NCBI GenBank assembly: GCA_913020115.1
Contig: CAJWBQ010000016.1
Location: forward strand, 38,574 to 102,573
From: an uncultured Cellvibrionales bacterium
GTDB lineage: Bacteria > Pseudomonadota > Gammaproteobacteria > Pseudomonadales > Cellvibrionaceae
Length of the DNA stretch: 64,000 nucleotides
Reading direction: 5' to 3'
The stretch's first letter is position 1, and each line of letters begins with the position of its first letter. The notes beneath the pieces were generated by a model that did no database searches, was not told where the DNA came from, and saw only the letters and a list, made by a program, of their open reading frames with translations. The translations under genes and the position numbers were made by a program. This document shows positions 45,134-54,454 of this stretch, in pieces.

Positions 45134-47233
45134 ATGACCGTTGTTACTTATAGAATTGAAAATAACTTGGGCATAATCTCGCTCAACAACCCCCCCGTAA
45201 ATGCCCTTTCTCACGTGCTGCGCGAAGGCATCGTAAACGCCGTTCAAGCCGCACAAAGCGATGACACTCAAGCTCTAATTTTAGTCTGTGAAGGGCGAAC
45301 CTTTATTGCCGGCGCCGACATTACTGAGTTTAACAAAACACCACAGGCACCCAGCCTGCCGGATGTTATTGAAACCATCGAAAACTCTCAAAAGCCTGTT
45401 ATCGCCGCCATTCATGGCACGGCCCTAGGTGGCGGTTTAGAGACGGCTCTGGCGTGTCACTACCGCTGTGCCCTGGCCTCTGCAAAAGTAGGCTTGCCTG
45501 AGGTGAAATTAGGCTTGCTACCCGGCGCAGGGGGCACGCAACGGGCTCCTCGCTTAACGGGCGCCGAAGCGGCCCTCGATCTCATTACAAGTGGCGCCCC
45601 TATTTCAGCGGACAAGGCTCTTAAACTCAATCTAATTGATCAAATTGTTGAAGGCGAGCTGCTGAGTGGTGCCATAGCTTATGCAGAGCAACTGCTGGCG
45701 GACAAGGCTCCTCTAAAACGTGTCCGTGACATAGCTATCGACCCCGCAAGCGTCCCAGCGGATTTGTTTGAACAGTACAGAAAAAAACTCAGCAAGCGCG
45801 CTCGCGGTCAAATTGCACCACAAAAAATTGTCGACTGTGTTGAGGCCGCCGTTCTGCATCCTATTGAAGAGGGGCTTTTGATTGAGCGCGGCGCCTTTAT
45901 GGAATGTAAAGAGTCAAGCCAGTCAAGCGCCATGCGCCACATGTTTTTTGCCGAGCGCGAAGCCGCCAAGGTTAAAGGTATTGGCAAGGAAACGGCCACT
46001 CGCCCAATTAAGTCTGTGGGCATTATCGGTGGCGGCACCATGGGTGGCGGCATTGCCATGAACTTTGTCAATGTAGGCATACCGGTGACCTTACTGGAAG
46101 TCAGTGAAGAGGGATTACAGCGCGGCCTAAACTTGGTGGAAAAAAACTACTCGATCAGCGTGAAAAAAGGCAAGCTCACTGAAGCACAAAAAAGCGATTG
46201 CTTAGCTCTGATTAAAGGCAGCACCAACTACGATGATTTGGCCGATGTAGACATGGTGATTGAAGCCGTATTCGAAAATCTCGATGTTAAAAGAAGCGTG
46301 TTCGAGCAGCTGGACAAAGTCTGTAAACCCGGTGCTATTTTAGCCACGAACACCTCTTATCAAGACGTTAATTTAATTGCCGAAGCCACCCAGCGCCCAC
46401 AAGACGTGATTGGCTTGCACTTTTTTAGCCCCGCCAATGTCATGAAATTATTGGAAATAGTGCGAGGCGCAAAAACCGCCGATGATGTGATTGCCACCTC
46501 TATGGCACTGGCTAAGAAAATTAAGAAGGTTCCCGTACTGGCCAATGTCTGTTACGGCTTTATCGGCAATCGCATGCTGCGCCCCTACGGTCGTGAAGCG
46601 CAATTGTGTTTATTAGAAGGTGGAACGCCTGAACAGATTGACCGCGTGATGCAGAATTGGGGCATGGCCATGGGCCCCTTGGCGGTGGGTGATTTGGCAG
46701 GCTTAGACATCGGCTACAAAGCGCGCGAAGGACAAACCGAGGAACAAAAAGGCGCACCTAAAACCTATTGCGTTGCAGATGCCTTGGTTGAAATGGATCG
46801 CCTCGGACAAAAAAGCGGCGCGGGCTATTACCTTTATGATCCTGAAACACGGGCTAGAATCAATGACCCGAAGGTGCTTACCTTAGTTGAAGAACATGCG
46901 AAGGCTCAGGGTGTTGAGCGCAGATACATAAGCGATGAAGAAATTCTCAAGCGTCTCACCTATGCCTGGATTAACGAAGGTGCCAAAATTCTTGAAGAAG
47001 GCATCGCGCAACGTTCGAGCGACATTGATGTGGTGTATGTATTTGGCTACGGCTTCCCAGCCTATCGCGGCGGCCCAATGCATTACGCTGACACCATTGG
47101 CCTGCAAGAAGTTTACCGCAGCATTAGTGAACTCCACGAACAAACCGGTGAAAGTTACTGGAAACCTGCAGCACTGCTGGAAACGCTGGCGAAAGAAAAC
47201 ACCAACTTCCAAGAGTGGTCTGCACGCTCTTAA
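45134..47233 (+). CDS. Bifunctional enoyl-CoA hydratase / 3-hydroxyacyl-CoA dehydrogenase
   Basis: 699 residues in FadB/FadJ order. The N-terminal hydratase/isomerase half (1-190) has FIAGADITEFNK, AIHGTALGGGLETALACHYR and GLPEVKLGLLPGAGGTQR. The C-terminal dehydrogenase half (from about 295) has the NAD motif IIGGGTMGGGIAMNFVNVG, GLHFFSPANVMKLLEIVRG and YGFIGNRMLRPYGREAQ. It hydrates 2-enoyl-CoAs and oxidises the 3-hydroxy product. It is cotranscribed with the thiolase. The stop codon overlaps the convergent NDH-2 gene by 4 bases. Confidence 0.93.
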   Translation: MTVVTYRIENNLGIISLNNPPVNALSHVLREGIVNAVQAAQSDDTQALILVCEGRTFIAGADITEFNKTPQAPSLPDVIETIENSQKPVIAAIHGTALGGGLETALACHYRCALASAKVGLPEVKLGLLPGAGGTQRAPRLTGAEAALDLITSGAPISADKALKLNLIDQIVEGELLSGAIAYAEQLLADKAPLKRVRDIAIDPASVPADLFEQYRKKLSKRARGQIAPQKIVDCVEAAVLHPIEEGLLIERGAFMECKESSQSSAMRHMFFAEREAAKVKGIGKETATRPIKSVGIIGGGTMGGGIAMNFVNVGIPVTLLEVSEEGLQRGLNLVEKNYSISVKKGKLTEAQKSDCLALIKGSTNYDDLADVDMVIEAVFENLDVKRSVFEQLDKVCKPGAILATNTSYQDVNLIAEATQRPQDVIGLHFFSPANVMKLLEIVRGAKTADDVIATSMALAKKIKKVPVLANVCYGFIGNRMLRPYGREAQLCLLEGGTPEQIDRVMQNWGMAMGPLAVGDLAGLDIGYKAREGQTEEQKGAPKTYCVADALVEMDRLGQKSGAGYYLYDPETRARINDPKVLTLVEEHAKAQGVERRYISDEEILKRLTYAWINEGAKILEEGIAQRSSDIDVVYVFGYGFPAYRGGPMHYADTIGLQEVYRSISELHEQTGESYWKPAALLETLAKENTNFQEWSARS

Positions 47234-48540
47234 TGTAGCTTCAGGCGCGGGCGAATAAAATGATTAATTTTACTCGCCAGCGCCACCAACAGAGTGCGAT
47301 ACCATCCGTGTATCGCCAGTTGGTGCATCCGGTATAAAGACACGTAGGCCAAGCGCGCCAAACGACCCTCAACATTCATACTCCCCATCGCCAAACCACC
47401 CATCAGCTTACCAAACGCCGTGTAGTGACTGAGTGAAACCAGTGAACCATAGTCCTGATATTTGAAAGCCTTCAATGGCTTATTTTCCAGTAAGTTCATA
47501 ATATTCATGCCCACCGTGCTTGCCATTTGATGAGCCGACTGAGCTCTAGGTGGCACCCAGCGATCTTCACCCTGCTCATTCTTGATGGCACAAGCTGCAC
47601 AATCTCCCAATGCAAAAATATTGCGGTCTTTGCTCAGTTGGAGGAATTCATTTACCCGTAATTGATCAATACGATTTTTTTCCAAACCCTCAAACTTTCT
47701 CAGCACCTCAGGAGCTTTTACACCCGCCGCCCAAACTATTTGGTCTGCCTCAATACGTTCCCCGGCTGAGGTAATAATCGTATTGCCGGTAACATTGGCG
47801 ACACTTGTCGATAAGCATACATTAACTCCTAAGTTCAGTAATTCAGCAGCAACCGCTTGTGAAATACGCTCACTTAGGGCTGGCACAAGGCTCGGGCCCG
47901 CTTCGATGATAGAAACTTTCAGATGCTGTTTACCGATGTGGTTCAAACCATAACTTGCGAACCATTCTCGCGCCTTAAACAACTCGGCGGACAGCTCAAC
48001 GCCCGTAGCACCACCGCCAATAATGGCAATATGCAGAGTGCGCTCGCTGGACGTTCGAGCAATTTCACTATTTAGGCCAATAAATTGATTCACCAATCGA
48101 CGATGAAACAGTAGGGCTTGATCGGGCCTGTCGAGGAAAATACAATTATCGGCAACACCCGGCACAGAAAAATCATTACTCACGCTGCCGATAGCCAGCA
48201 CTAAATAGTCATAGCACTCTGTGCGAGCGGGCATAATTTCATTGCCATCTTCGTCGCACATGGGCGCCAGATCGATGTATTTCTCATCGCGATTTAGGCC
48301 TGTCAATGAACCCAGTTTAAAACTAAATGCAGATTTATGGGCGTGCGCACGATAGTTTACAGAGTCCATGTCCGCATCGAGAGACCCAGAGGCAACTTCG
48401 TGTAATAAGGGTTTCCACACATGGGTGTGATTGCGATCTACCAGCACAATTTCGGCGCGTTTTTTTCGACCTAATTTTTTGCCTAATGTTGTCGCCAGCT
48501 CTAAACCACCGGCCCCTCCTCCTACAATAACAATTTTCAT
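47230..48540 (-). CDS. ndh: Type II NADH:quinone oxidoreductase (NDH-2)
   Basis: 436 residues from the ATG at 48540, with AGGG upstream; a TTG at 48558 is also in frame. Two Rossmann motifs: KIVIVGGGAGGLELATTLGKKLG for FAD at the N-terminus and HIAIIGGGATGVELSAELF for NADH at about 165. The conserved FALGDCAAC and VPPRAQSAHQMAS support NDH-2. C-terminal part has amphipathic segments that sit on the inner membrane. It passes electrons from NADH to quinone without pumping protons. It is divergent from the LysR gene. Confidence 0.9.
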   Translation of the reverse strand: MKIVIVGGGAGGLELATTLGKKLGRKKRAEIVLVDRNHTHVWKPLLHEVASGSLDADMDSVNYRAHAHKSAFSFKLGSLTGLNRDEKYIDLAPMCDEDGNEIMPARTECYDYLVLAIGSVSNDFSVPGVADNCIFLDRPDQALLFHRRLVNQFIGLNSEIARTSSERTLHIAIIGGGATGVELSAELFKAREWFASYGLNHIGKQHLKVSIIEAGPSLVPALSERISQAVAAELLNLGVNVCLSTSVANVTGNTIITSAGERIEADQIVWAAGVKAPEVLRKFEGLEKNRIDQLRVNEFLQLSKDRNIFALGDCAACAIKNEQGEDRWVPPRAQSAHQMASTVGMNIMNLLENKPLKAFKYQDYGSLVSLSHYTAFGKLMGGLAMGSMNVEGRLARLAYVSLYRMHQLAIHGWYRTLLVALASKINHFIRPRLKLH

Positions 48541-48736
48541 GGGTTTACCCTGCTTCAAGAAATATTCTACGGACGACTGTTGACGACAATCGCTTGTAGA
48601 ATAGGTCCTGATTCAGCACCGCATAAGCGATGCTCCGGGTTCATAGCAAAATAGTAGCCGCAGTATAGAAAGGTCAGTATCATTAGGTAACTTAATATTA
48701 CTTATTATTATATAAGCCCTACTTATTGGAGGTGCT

Positions 48737-49618
48737 ATGAGACTTGAAAATAGTGAGTTGCGGACATTTCAGGCTGTGGTGGAAGCGAATGGTTTTAATC
48801 GCGCGGCCGAGCGCTTGCACATCAGTCAATCAGCCGTAAGCCAAGCCATTGCGAACCTAGAAGCCAAGCTGGACACCCCCCTATTGTTTCGAGGCAAACA
48901 GTTAGGCCTCAGCGAGGCTGGCAGGCGTTTATTGGAGCATGCTAACGAAACTCTGCGTGAAGAGCAGCTAGTGCTGGAAGACATTGGGAGAATTAAACGC
49001 GGGGGCCAACAGACCCTAAACATAGCCATCAACAGTTCCATCACCCGATTTTACGCCCCCCAGCTGATCAGCGAGTTTAGCCTAGCCCAGCAGGACACTC
49101 ACATCAAAGTGGCCCAGTTACCCAGCCGTCGTTTAATATATGAAGTTTTATCGGGACGCGCAGAACTGGCCATCGGCCCATTCCAAAAGCATATGGACGC
49201 ATTCGCCACCATACCTCTGTTTAACGAGACACGACATTTGGTGGTCAATAGTAAACACGCCAACTTTCAACAATTACTCAAAGGCGAGCATAAAAGTCTC
49301 AAGCAAAGCCCGCTGATCACCTCTTTTCTTGATAACCCAGAGATGCGCCCCGCCATTCAACGAATTCGCGATCGATTTAAATCGGTATGGGAAATCTCTA
49401 GCCTCAGCTTACGTATTCATTTAGTTGAACAGGGTTTGGGAGTCGCTTTCATCAACCACAAGCTTTTAGCGGAAGACCCCGTCTGCCAACAATTTACAGC
49501 GCTTAAAGACCTTCCATTTGGCCGCATAGACCGGCAGGCTGGGATCTACTACAAGGCTGGAACAACCTTGAGTCCGGCCGCCCAAGAGTTTGTTGCTCTA
49601 TGTCGTGAATTTTGGTGA
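48737..49618 (+). CDS. LysR-family transcriptional regulator
   Basis: 293 residues. HTH at about 4-62 (ELRTFQAVVEANGFNRAAERLHISQSAVSQAIANLEAKLDTPLLFR) and an effector domain (LSGRAELAIGPFQKHMDAF, LVEQGLGVAFINHKLL). A strong GGAGGTG ribosome site lies before the ATG. It is divergent from ndh with about 200 bases between, so it probably regulates ndh or itself. Confidence 0.92.
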   Translation: MRLENSELRTFQAVVEANGFNRAAERLHISQSAVSQAIANLEAKLDTPLLFRGKQLGLSEAGRRLLEHANETLREEQLVLEDIGRIKRGGQQTLNIAINSSITRFYAPQLISEFSLAQQDTHIKVAQLPSRRLIYEVLSGRAELAIGPFQKHMDAFATIPLFNETRHLVVNSKHANFQQLLKGEHKSLKQSPLITSFLDNPEMRPAIQRIRDRFKSVWEISSLSLRIHLVEQGLGVAFINHKLLAEDPVCQQFTALKDLPFGRIDRQAGIYYKAGTTLSPAAQEFVALCREFW

Positions 49619-49713
49619 AAAGTCAAAGCCAGAGAAAATCAGTTTAATGGCGGGGTTTCAATTTGCAGATATTTGAGTTCAACTAAGCGTTAGTCAATTT
49701 GGGTCACATTAGA

Positions 49714-50754
49714 ATGCCAAGTCAAGAATCGTTTAGCGTAGAAGTCAAAGACATTATGGGCTTGATGAAAAATTCCATTGACCAAGGTATGTCCACAGCC
49801 AAAATACTAGAAGATCTAAATTTACCGCTTGAGCTACTCGACAAACCCAGCACTTTGATCGACATGGACGATTGCTGGCGAATCATCATCGCCAATCAAA
49901 ATAGCATTCATGAAGAGTCTCACTTAATGTCGAGCCGGCCCCTGAAACGGGGCACAACCCGATTAATTTTTTCAAACTTATATCACTGCAGTAATTTGCT
50001 GGAGGGGCTGCAAACACTGGCAGACACTTACAACATAGTGCACGGAGGAAACTACAATTTTGTGCACAAACGCGGCAATACTTTAAGTTACGTTGTCGAC
50101 GACAGCGATTTTCACTACTTCGAAAAACCCAATATTTTCGCCATTGAATTCGCCCTAATAAAAATCCACTGCGCGCTCTGTTTTATCACCGGACAGGCCT
50201 TAAAGCTGGTGAGAATGAGTACAAAACGAGAATTTGAACCCAAGCACAACCACCATTTAAATCTGCTTAACACCAAGATCCTGTACAAGCAGGCACAGTA
50301 CGAGCTTGTCTACGAGAGCGATCAAACTGAACTCCCTTTTAACACTACAAACAACATAGATATTGCGGGGAATATTTACGCGCACTACCTTTCCATAGTG
50401 CAACACCGCCAAACGGACCAGTACAACCATGCCTTTATCCAGAAGGTGATACATAAGATCAAACAGGGCTCTGTGGTTCAGGGAACCCGCAATCAGGAAG
50501 CCGTCGCCAGCGCCATTGGCATGAGCGTGGCAACACTAAGACGGCACCTGTCGGAACAAAATACCAGCTTCAGGCAACTATTGGATAAAGTAAACTGTGA
50601 ACTGGCAGTGAACGATTTGCACGAGCAGATTTTACCCGCCGACGTAGCAGAGCGACTAGGATACAGCGACGTAAGGAGTTTCAAACGCGCCTTTAAGCGC
50701 TGGTATGGTGTGTCTCCCGCCGCTTACGTAAAAAGTCATCAACTGCTGACTTAA
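49714..50754 (+). CDS. AraC-family transcriptional regulator
   Basis: 346 residues from the ATG at 49714 (a TTG at 49699 is in frame; neither has a strong ribosome site). The N-terminal 200 residues follow the Arabinose_bd/OruR-type sensor layout (SRPLKRGTTRLIFSNLYHCSNLLEGLQTLADTYNIVH). The C-terminal AraC domain (about 250-346) has EAVASAIGMSVATLRRHLSEQNTSFRQLLDKV and AERLGYSDVRSFKRAFKRWYGVSPAAYV. It precedes the TonB receptor and hydrolase genes on the same strand and is their likely activator. Confidence 0.92.
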   Translation: MPSQESFSVEVKDIMGLMKNSIDQGMSTAKILEDLNLPLELLDKPSTLIDMDDCWRIIIANQNSIHEESHLMSSRPLKRGTTRLIFSNLYHCSNLLEGLQTLADTYNIVHGGNYNFVHKRGNTLSYVVDDSDFHYFEKPNIFAIEFALIKIHCALCFITGQALKLVRMSTKREFEPKHNHHLNLLNTKILYKQAQYELVYESDQTELPFNTTNNIDIAGNIYAHYLSIVQHRQTDQYNHAFIQKVIHKIKQGSVVQGTRNQEAVASAIGMSVATLRRHLSEQNTSFRQLLDKVNCELAVNDLHEQILPADVAERLGYSDVRSFKRAFKRWYGVSPAAYVKSHQLLT

Positions 50755-50861
50755 ACTTTACTTGATGAGCGAAATTGAACCCTTAAGAACGAGCCATTTT
50801 GACATTATGCCCGGGCCCTACATCCTCTATAGTTGAGCCACTACGAAGACAATAAAAACAA

Positions 50862-50891
50862 CAATAGCTGGTGTAAGCACCTCAGCTATTG
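50862..50891 (+). promoter_or_regulatory. Leader stem-loop of the TonB receptor gene
   Basis: CAATAGCT-GGTG-TAAG-CACC-TC-AGCTATTG folds into a 12-base-pair stem with a 2-base bulge and a 4-base loop. It ends five bases before GAGGG (50897-50901), the ribosome site, and 17 bases before the ATG at 50909. It may affect translation or mRNA stability. Confidence 0.6.
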
Positions 50892-50908
50892 GCGACGAGG
50901 GCTCAATC

Positions 50909-53233
50909 ATGCGATATCAAAACTCTGTAAAACTTGCCATTTCAAAACGGAATATTTTAGCCCGAAGCATAGGCGCGGTGAGCTCTGTTGCCGCACTGGC
51001 CCTAGGCGTAACGCCGAGCGTGTGGGCTGGGCCCGCTGTCTTAGAAGAGGTGACTGTCACGGCCGAGCGACGTGAAGCCAGCTTACAAGATGTGCCGGTA
51101 GCCGTGAGTGCATTTTCCCCTAGCGAATTGAGCGCGCAACAAGTATCAACCATCGGCGATTTACAAGCTTTGGTGCCAAACCTCAGTATTCATGTGGGCG
51201 ATGCCAACAATGCCGTAGTGTATATCCGCGGGATTGGCCAAATTGACTCCATTGCCTTTTTTGAACCTGGGGTGGGAATTTATCTCGATGATGTTTACCT
51301 CGGTCGAGCCCAAGGCGCATTTTTGGACGTGGTTGATGTGGAGCGTATTGAGGTACTTCGAGGACCTCAGGGCAGTTTATATGGTCGAAATACTGTGGGC
51401 GGTGCCATTAAATATGTTTCGGCCGCCCCCACCCAAGGGCTCACCGGCAGCCTGAGTACAGTGCTGGGCAGTCGCGGTCGAACAGAAATAAAAGGTGTCA
51501 TCAGCGGCCCATTAAGTGATGAGTTTAGCGCTCGAGTAACTGTGGCAAAGATGACTCACGACGGCTACACCCGCAACCAATTCGACGGTAAAAACGACGG
51601 CGATCGCGATGTGAGTTTCGCCCGCTCCGTGCTTCAATACACCCCCAGCGATGATATCTCTGTACAATTTTCTGTGGATTATTCGGAGGGAAGTCCCAAA
51701 CGCTCGCGAACACCGGCTAAAGAAACGGATATTAATATTGTCGTTGTAGACCCCTACACCTTTGGCACCAGCGTGCAAAGCTTTGGCGCTGACAGCGACC
51801 CCTTTACAGTCAATGCCGACTTCAATCGAACCGAATTCACAGAGACTCTGGGTTACAGCTTGAACGCCAGCTGGGACATCAATGACACACTAGAGGTTAA
51901 ATCCATCACCTCTCACCGCGAAATGGACTACGGAACAGAAATTGATCTGGACGGCACACCGATCAATGCCTTTGGTATTTTCTACTTCAATGACCAAACC
52001 CAAACCAGCCAAGAGTTTCAACTTTCCTATCAAGGAGAAAAGCTCTCGGCGGTATCAGGAATTTATTATTACCAAGAAGAGGGAGGCACCTTTGACGGCG
52101 GTGTGTTCAGTAATTTCTTAATTGCGTCTTCGGGTGAATCTTCGTTTAGCACCGACAGCGTTGCGGTATTCAGTCAGTTTGACTACCAGATAAACGATAG
52201 CTTAAGTGCAATTTTTGGCTTTCGCTACACCGAAGAAGAGAAAGACTACGAGCGCCAGACAGAAGACTTTGATTTAACCGCGCTAGCCGGTATTTATTTC
52301 GACCCTTCTTTTGCGGTTAACTATGCCCACCCCGAATTGTTGAATCCAAGTAGTCACGACCTTCGCTTAGGCGGAGGAATTGGTGTCCCCAGGCCCTTTG
52401 CAGACCCTGACAGTGCAAACTTTGAAAACTTCTCCCCTAAACTAGGGCTGAAATACCAACTCGATGACCACAGTAATGTTTACGCCACTCTATCCAGCAG
52501 CTTCAAAAGCGGTGGATTTAACGGCCGTTTGGCCGATGGGCAACTTGAACCTTACGATGAAGAAACACTCACGAGTTTTGAACTCGGTTTAAAAACCCAG
52601 TTATTTAACGACAGTGTTCGAGTCAACGCTGCACTGTTTTACAATCAGTATGACGATCTGCAAGTCAGTAGTTTTGAAGCCACCGCTGACGGCAGCGCTC
52701 TATTGCCGATTTTTTCCAACGCTGGCGAAGCCGCCATGCAAGGCATTGAAATAGAGGCTACGTTTATCATCAGCGATAATTTTCGACTCAATGCCAACCT
52801 TGGTTATCTGGACGCTGAATATAAGGAATTTTTCGCCGGCGCCGATGCCGCCAACAACACCGCGATTGATGTGAGCGACGAACGCGAAATGGTGAATGCA
52901 CCCAAGTGGGATACCTTTTTAGGCTTAAGTTATGATTTAACCCTAAAAGATATTGGCGTACTAACCCTAGTAGCCGACATGAGTTACCGAAGCAAAACTT
53001 ATCTGGAGGTTAACAGCAGTGAAGCGCTCGCCCAGGACGCTTATACCCTTTTCAATGCGGGCCTGATGCTAGAACCCTTCGAAGGTAATTGGCAGCTCAT
53101 GCTTGGCGGCAAAAATTTATCGAATAAAGAGTACCGAACACACGCGTTTGATCTTTCGGCATTTCCCGGCGTTGAGTTGGGTTACTATAACGCGCCTCGC
53201 ACCTACAGCCTCAGTGCAAGCTACCAGTTTTAA
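50909..53233 (+). CDS. TonB-dependent outer-membrane receptor (hydrolase-linked)
   Basis: 774 residues. Long signal region (about 1-41), TonB box LEEVTVTAERRE, plug motifs (VPNLSIHVGDANNAVVYIRGIGQ, VGIYLDDVYLGRAQG, RIEVLRGPQGSLYGRNTVGGAIK) and a C-terminal YSLSASYQF. The ligand is unknown. The gene is flanked upstream by an AraC regulator and followed after 14 bases by an alpha/beta hydrolase, so it probably imports an ester or lactone that the hydrolase opens. Confidence 0.93.
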   Translation: MRYQNSVKLAISKRNILARSIGAVSSVAALALGVTPSVWAGPAVLEEVTVTAERREASLQDVPVAVSAFSPSELSAQQVSTIGDLQALVPNLSIHVGDANNAVVYIRGIGQIDSIAFFEPGVGIYLDDVYLGRAQGAFLDVVDVERIEVLRGPQGSLYGRNTVGGAIKYVSAAPTQGLTGSLSTVLGSRGRTEIKGVISGPLSDEFSARVTVAKMTHDGYTRNQFDGKNDGDRDVSFARSVLQYTPSDDISVQFSVDYSEGSPKRSRTPAKETDINIVVVDPYTFGTSVQSFGADSDPFTVNADFNRTEFTETLGYSLNASWDINDTLEVKSITSHREMDYGTEIDLDGTPINAFGIFYFNDQTQTSQEFQLSYQGEKLSAVSGIYYYQEEGGTFDGGVFSNFLIASSGESSFSTDSVAVFSQFDYQINDSLSAIFGFRYTEEEKDYERQTEDFDLTALAGIYFDPSFAVNYAHPELLNPSSHDLRLGGGIGVPRPFADPDSANFENFSPKLGLKYQLDDHSNVYATLSSSFKSGGFNGRLADGQLEPYDEETLTSFELGLKTQLFNDSVRVNAALFYNQYDDLQVSSFEATADGSALLPIFSNAGEAAMQGIEIEATFIISDNFRLNANLGYLDAEYKEFFAGADAANNTAIDVSDEREMVNAPKWDTFLGLSYDLTLKDIGVLTLVADMSYRSKTYLEVNSSEALAQDAYTLFNAGLMLEPFEGNWQLMLGGKNLSNKEYRTHAFDLSAFPGVELGYYNAPRTYSLSASYQF

Positions 53234-53247
53234 ATAGAGGCTCAATT

Positions 53248-54309
53248 GTGGAAACTACATTTCTCTCCGAGAAGCCGCAGGTGCGGGACATACAAACCCC
53301 TCGCCTGCGCATGCGCGTGCGAAGCTGTGGCGATGAAAGTGCTAAGCCCATCATACTTATCCATGGCAATTTTTCATCGTCCTTCTACTTCGAAAATTTA
53401 ATGTTAGCGCTACCGCCACACATGTACACCATAGCGGTAGACTTACGCGGCTACGGCGATACCGAAGACAAAATCATCGATGCCACTCGCGGTGCACGAG
53501 ACTGGGCGGATGATTTAGCCGCGCTGTGTAAAACCTTAAATATTAAGTCGGCGCACTGGCTGGGTTGGTCTGCTGGCGCCGGCGCCATTTTGCAACTCTT
53601 AATAGATAGCCCAGCGCTAATGGACTCACTCACCCTCATTGCCCCAGTGAGTCCTTATGGCTTTGGCGGCACCCGAGACCTGATGGGCACGCCCTGCCAC
53701 GAAGACTACGCTGGGTCTGGCGGCGGTACCGTACCGACGGAATTTATTGAAAAAATTGCCCAGCAAGACCGTGGGACAAAAAGCCCACTGTCTCCTCGCA
53801 ATGTCATTCAGCAGTCGTTTTTTTACCAAGCGCCTGCAGAACCTTTAGTCGACGAGTTTTTAACTGCCTCACTGTCTCAGCACTTGGGGCCTGATCGTTA
53901 CCCTGGCGACAGCCGCAACTCTCCCCACTGGCCACACACAAGCCCTGGTCAGTATGGGCCGCTGAACGCTATCAGTGCGCAATATTTTAATGTGGAGGCC
54001 ATTGCAGAACTGCCCAACAAACCACCGATATTGTGGGTGCGCGGCGATCAGGACATTATCATTTCGAATCAATCCTTGTCAGACTTTGGCGTCTTGGGGC
54101 AGATGGGCTTAGTCGATGGTTGGCCTGGTACCGAGTCCTACCCCGCGCAACCTATGGTGGATCAAACCCGGCAGGTGTTGCAGAAATACAGTGAGCAGCA
54201 AGGCTCGGTTCAAGAGGAAGTAATGAAGGACACCGGACACAGTCCATTCATTGAAGATCAGGCGGCCTTTCTAAAGATATTTATGCCCTTTATTGAAGAC
54301 TTCGAATGA
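53248..54309 (+). CDS. Alpha/beta hydrolase (Ser nucleophile)
   Basis: 353 residues with no signal peptide, so cytosolic. Oxyanion LIHGNFSSSFYFENL, strand IAVDLRGYGDTEDK, nucleophile elbow LGWSAGAGA (Ser in GWSAG), an acid in WVRGDQDIII, catalytic His in DTGHSPFIED. It would hydrolyse an ester or lactone. GTG start with GAGG seven bases before. Cotranscribed with the TonB receptor 14 bases upstream. Confidence 0.88.
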   Translation: METTFLSEKPQVRDIQTPRLRMRVRSCGDESAKPIILIHGNFSSSFYFENLMLALPPHMYTIAVDLRGYGDTEDKIIDATRGARDWADDLAALCKTLNIKSAHWLGWSAGAGAILQLLIDSPALMDSLTLIAPVSPYGFGGTRDLMGTPCHEDYAGSGGGTVPTEFIEKIAQQDRGTKSPLSPRNVIQQSFFYQAPAEPLVDEFLTASLSQHLGPDRYPGDSRNSPHWPHTSPGQYGPLNAISAQYFNVEAIAELPNKPPILWVRGDQDIIISNQSLSDFGVLGQMGLVDGWPGTESYPAQPMVDQTRQVLQKYSEQQGSVQEEVMKDTGHSPFIEDQAAFLKIFMPFIEDFE

Positions 54310-54341
54310 TAGAACTCGATAGATAAGGAGTTCTATCATTC
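54304..54341 (+). terminator. Hairpin overlapping the hydrolase stop codon
   Basis: GAATGATAGAACTC (54304-54317) pairs with GAGTTCTATCATTC (54328-54341), 14 exact base pairs with a 10-base loop. The stop codon TGA (54307-54309) lies within the left arm. A T-run is not evident, so this may be a 3' stabilising hairpin rather than a classic terminator. Confidence 0.65.
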
Positions 54342-54454
54342 AATTTAATATCGGTTCTATCCATAGGCCTTAAATAACAGGCCCCTTTTGATGGATCTCA
54401 TTTAATAGGCCCGCTCATTTTATTCGACTAAAAGAACAGCTTTTGCCTTAATAC

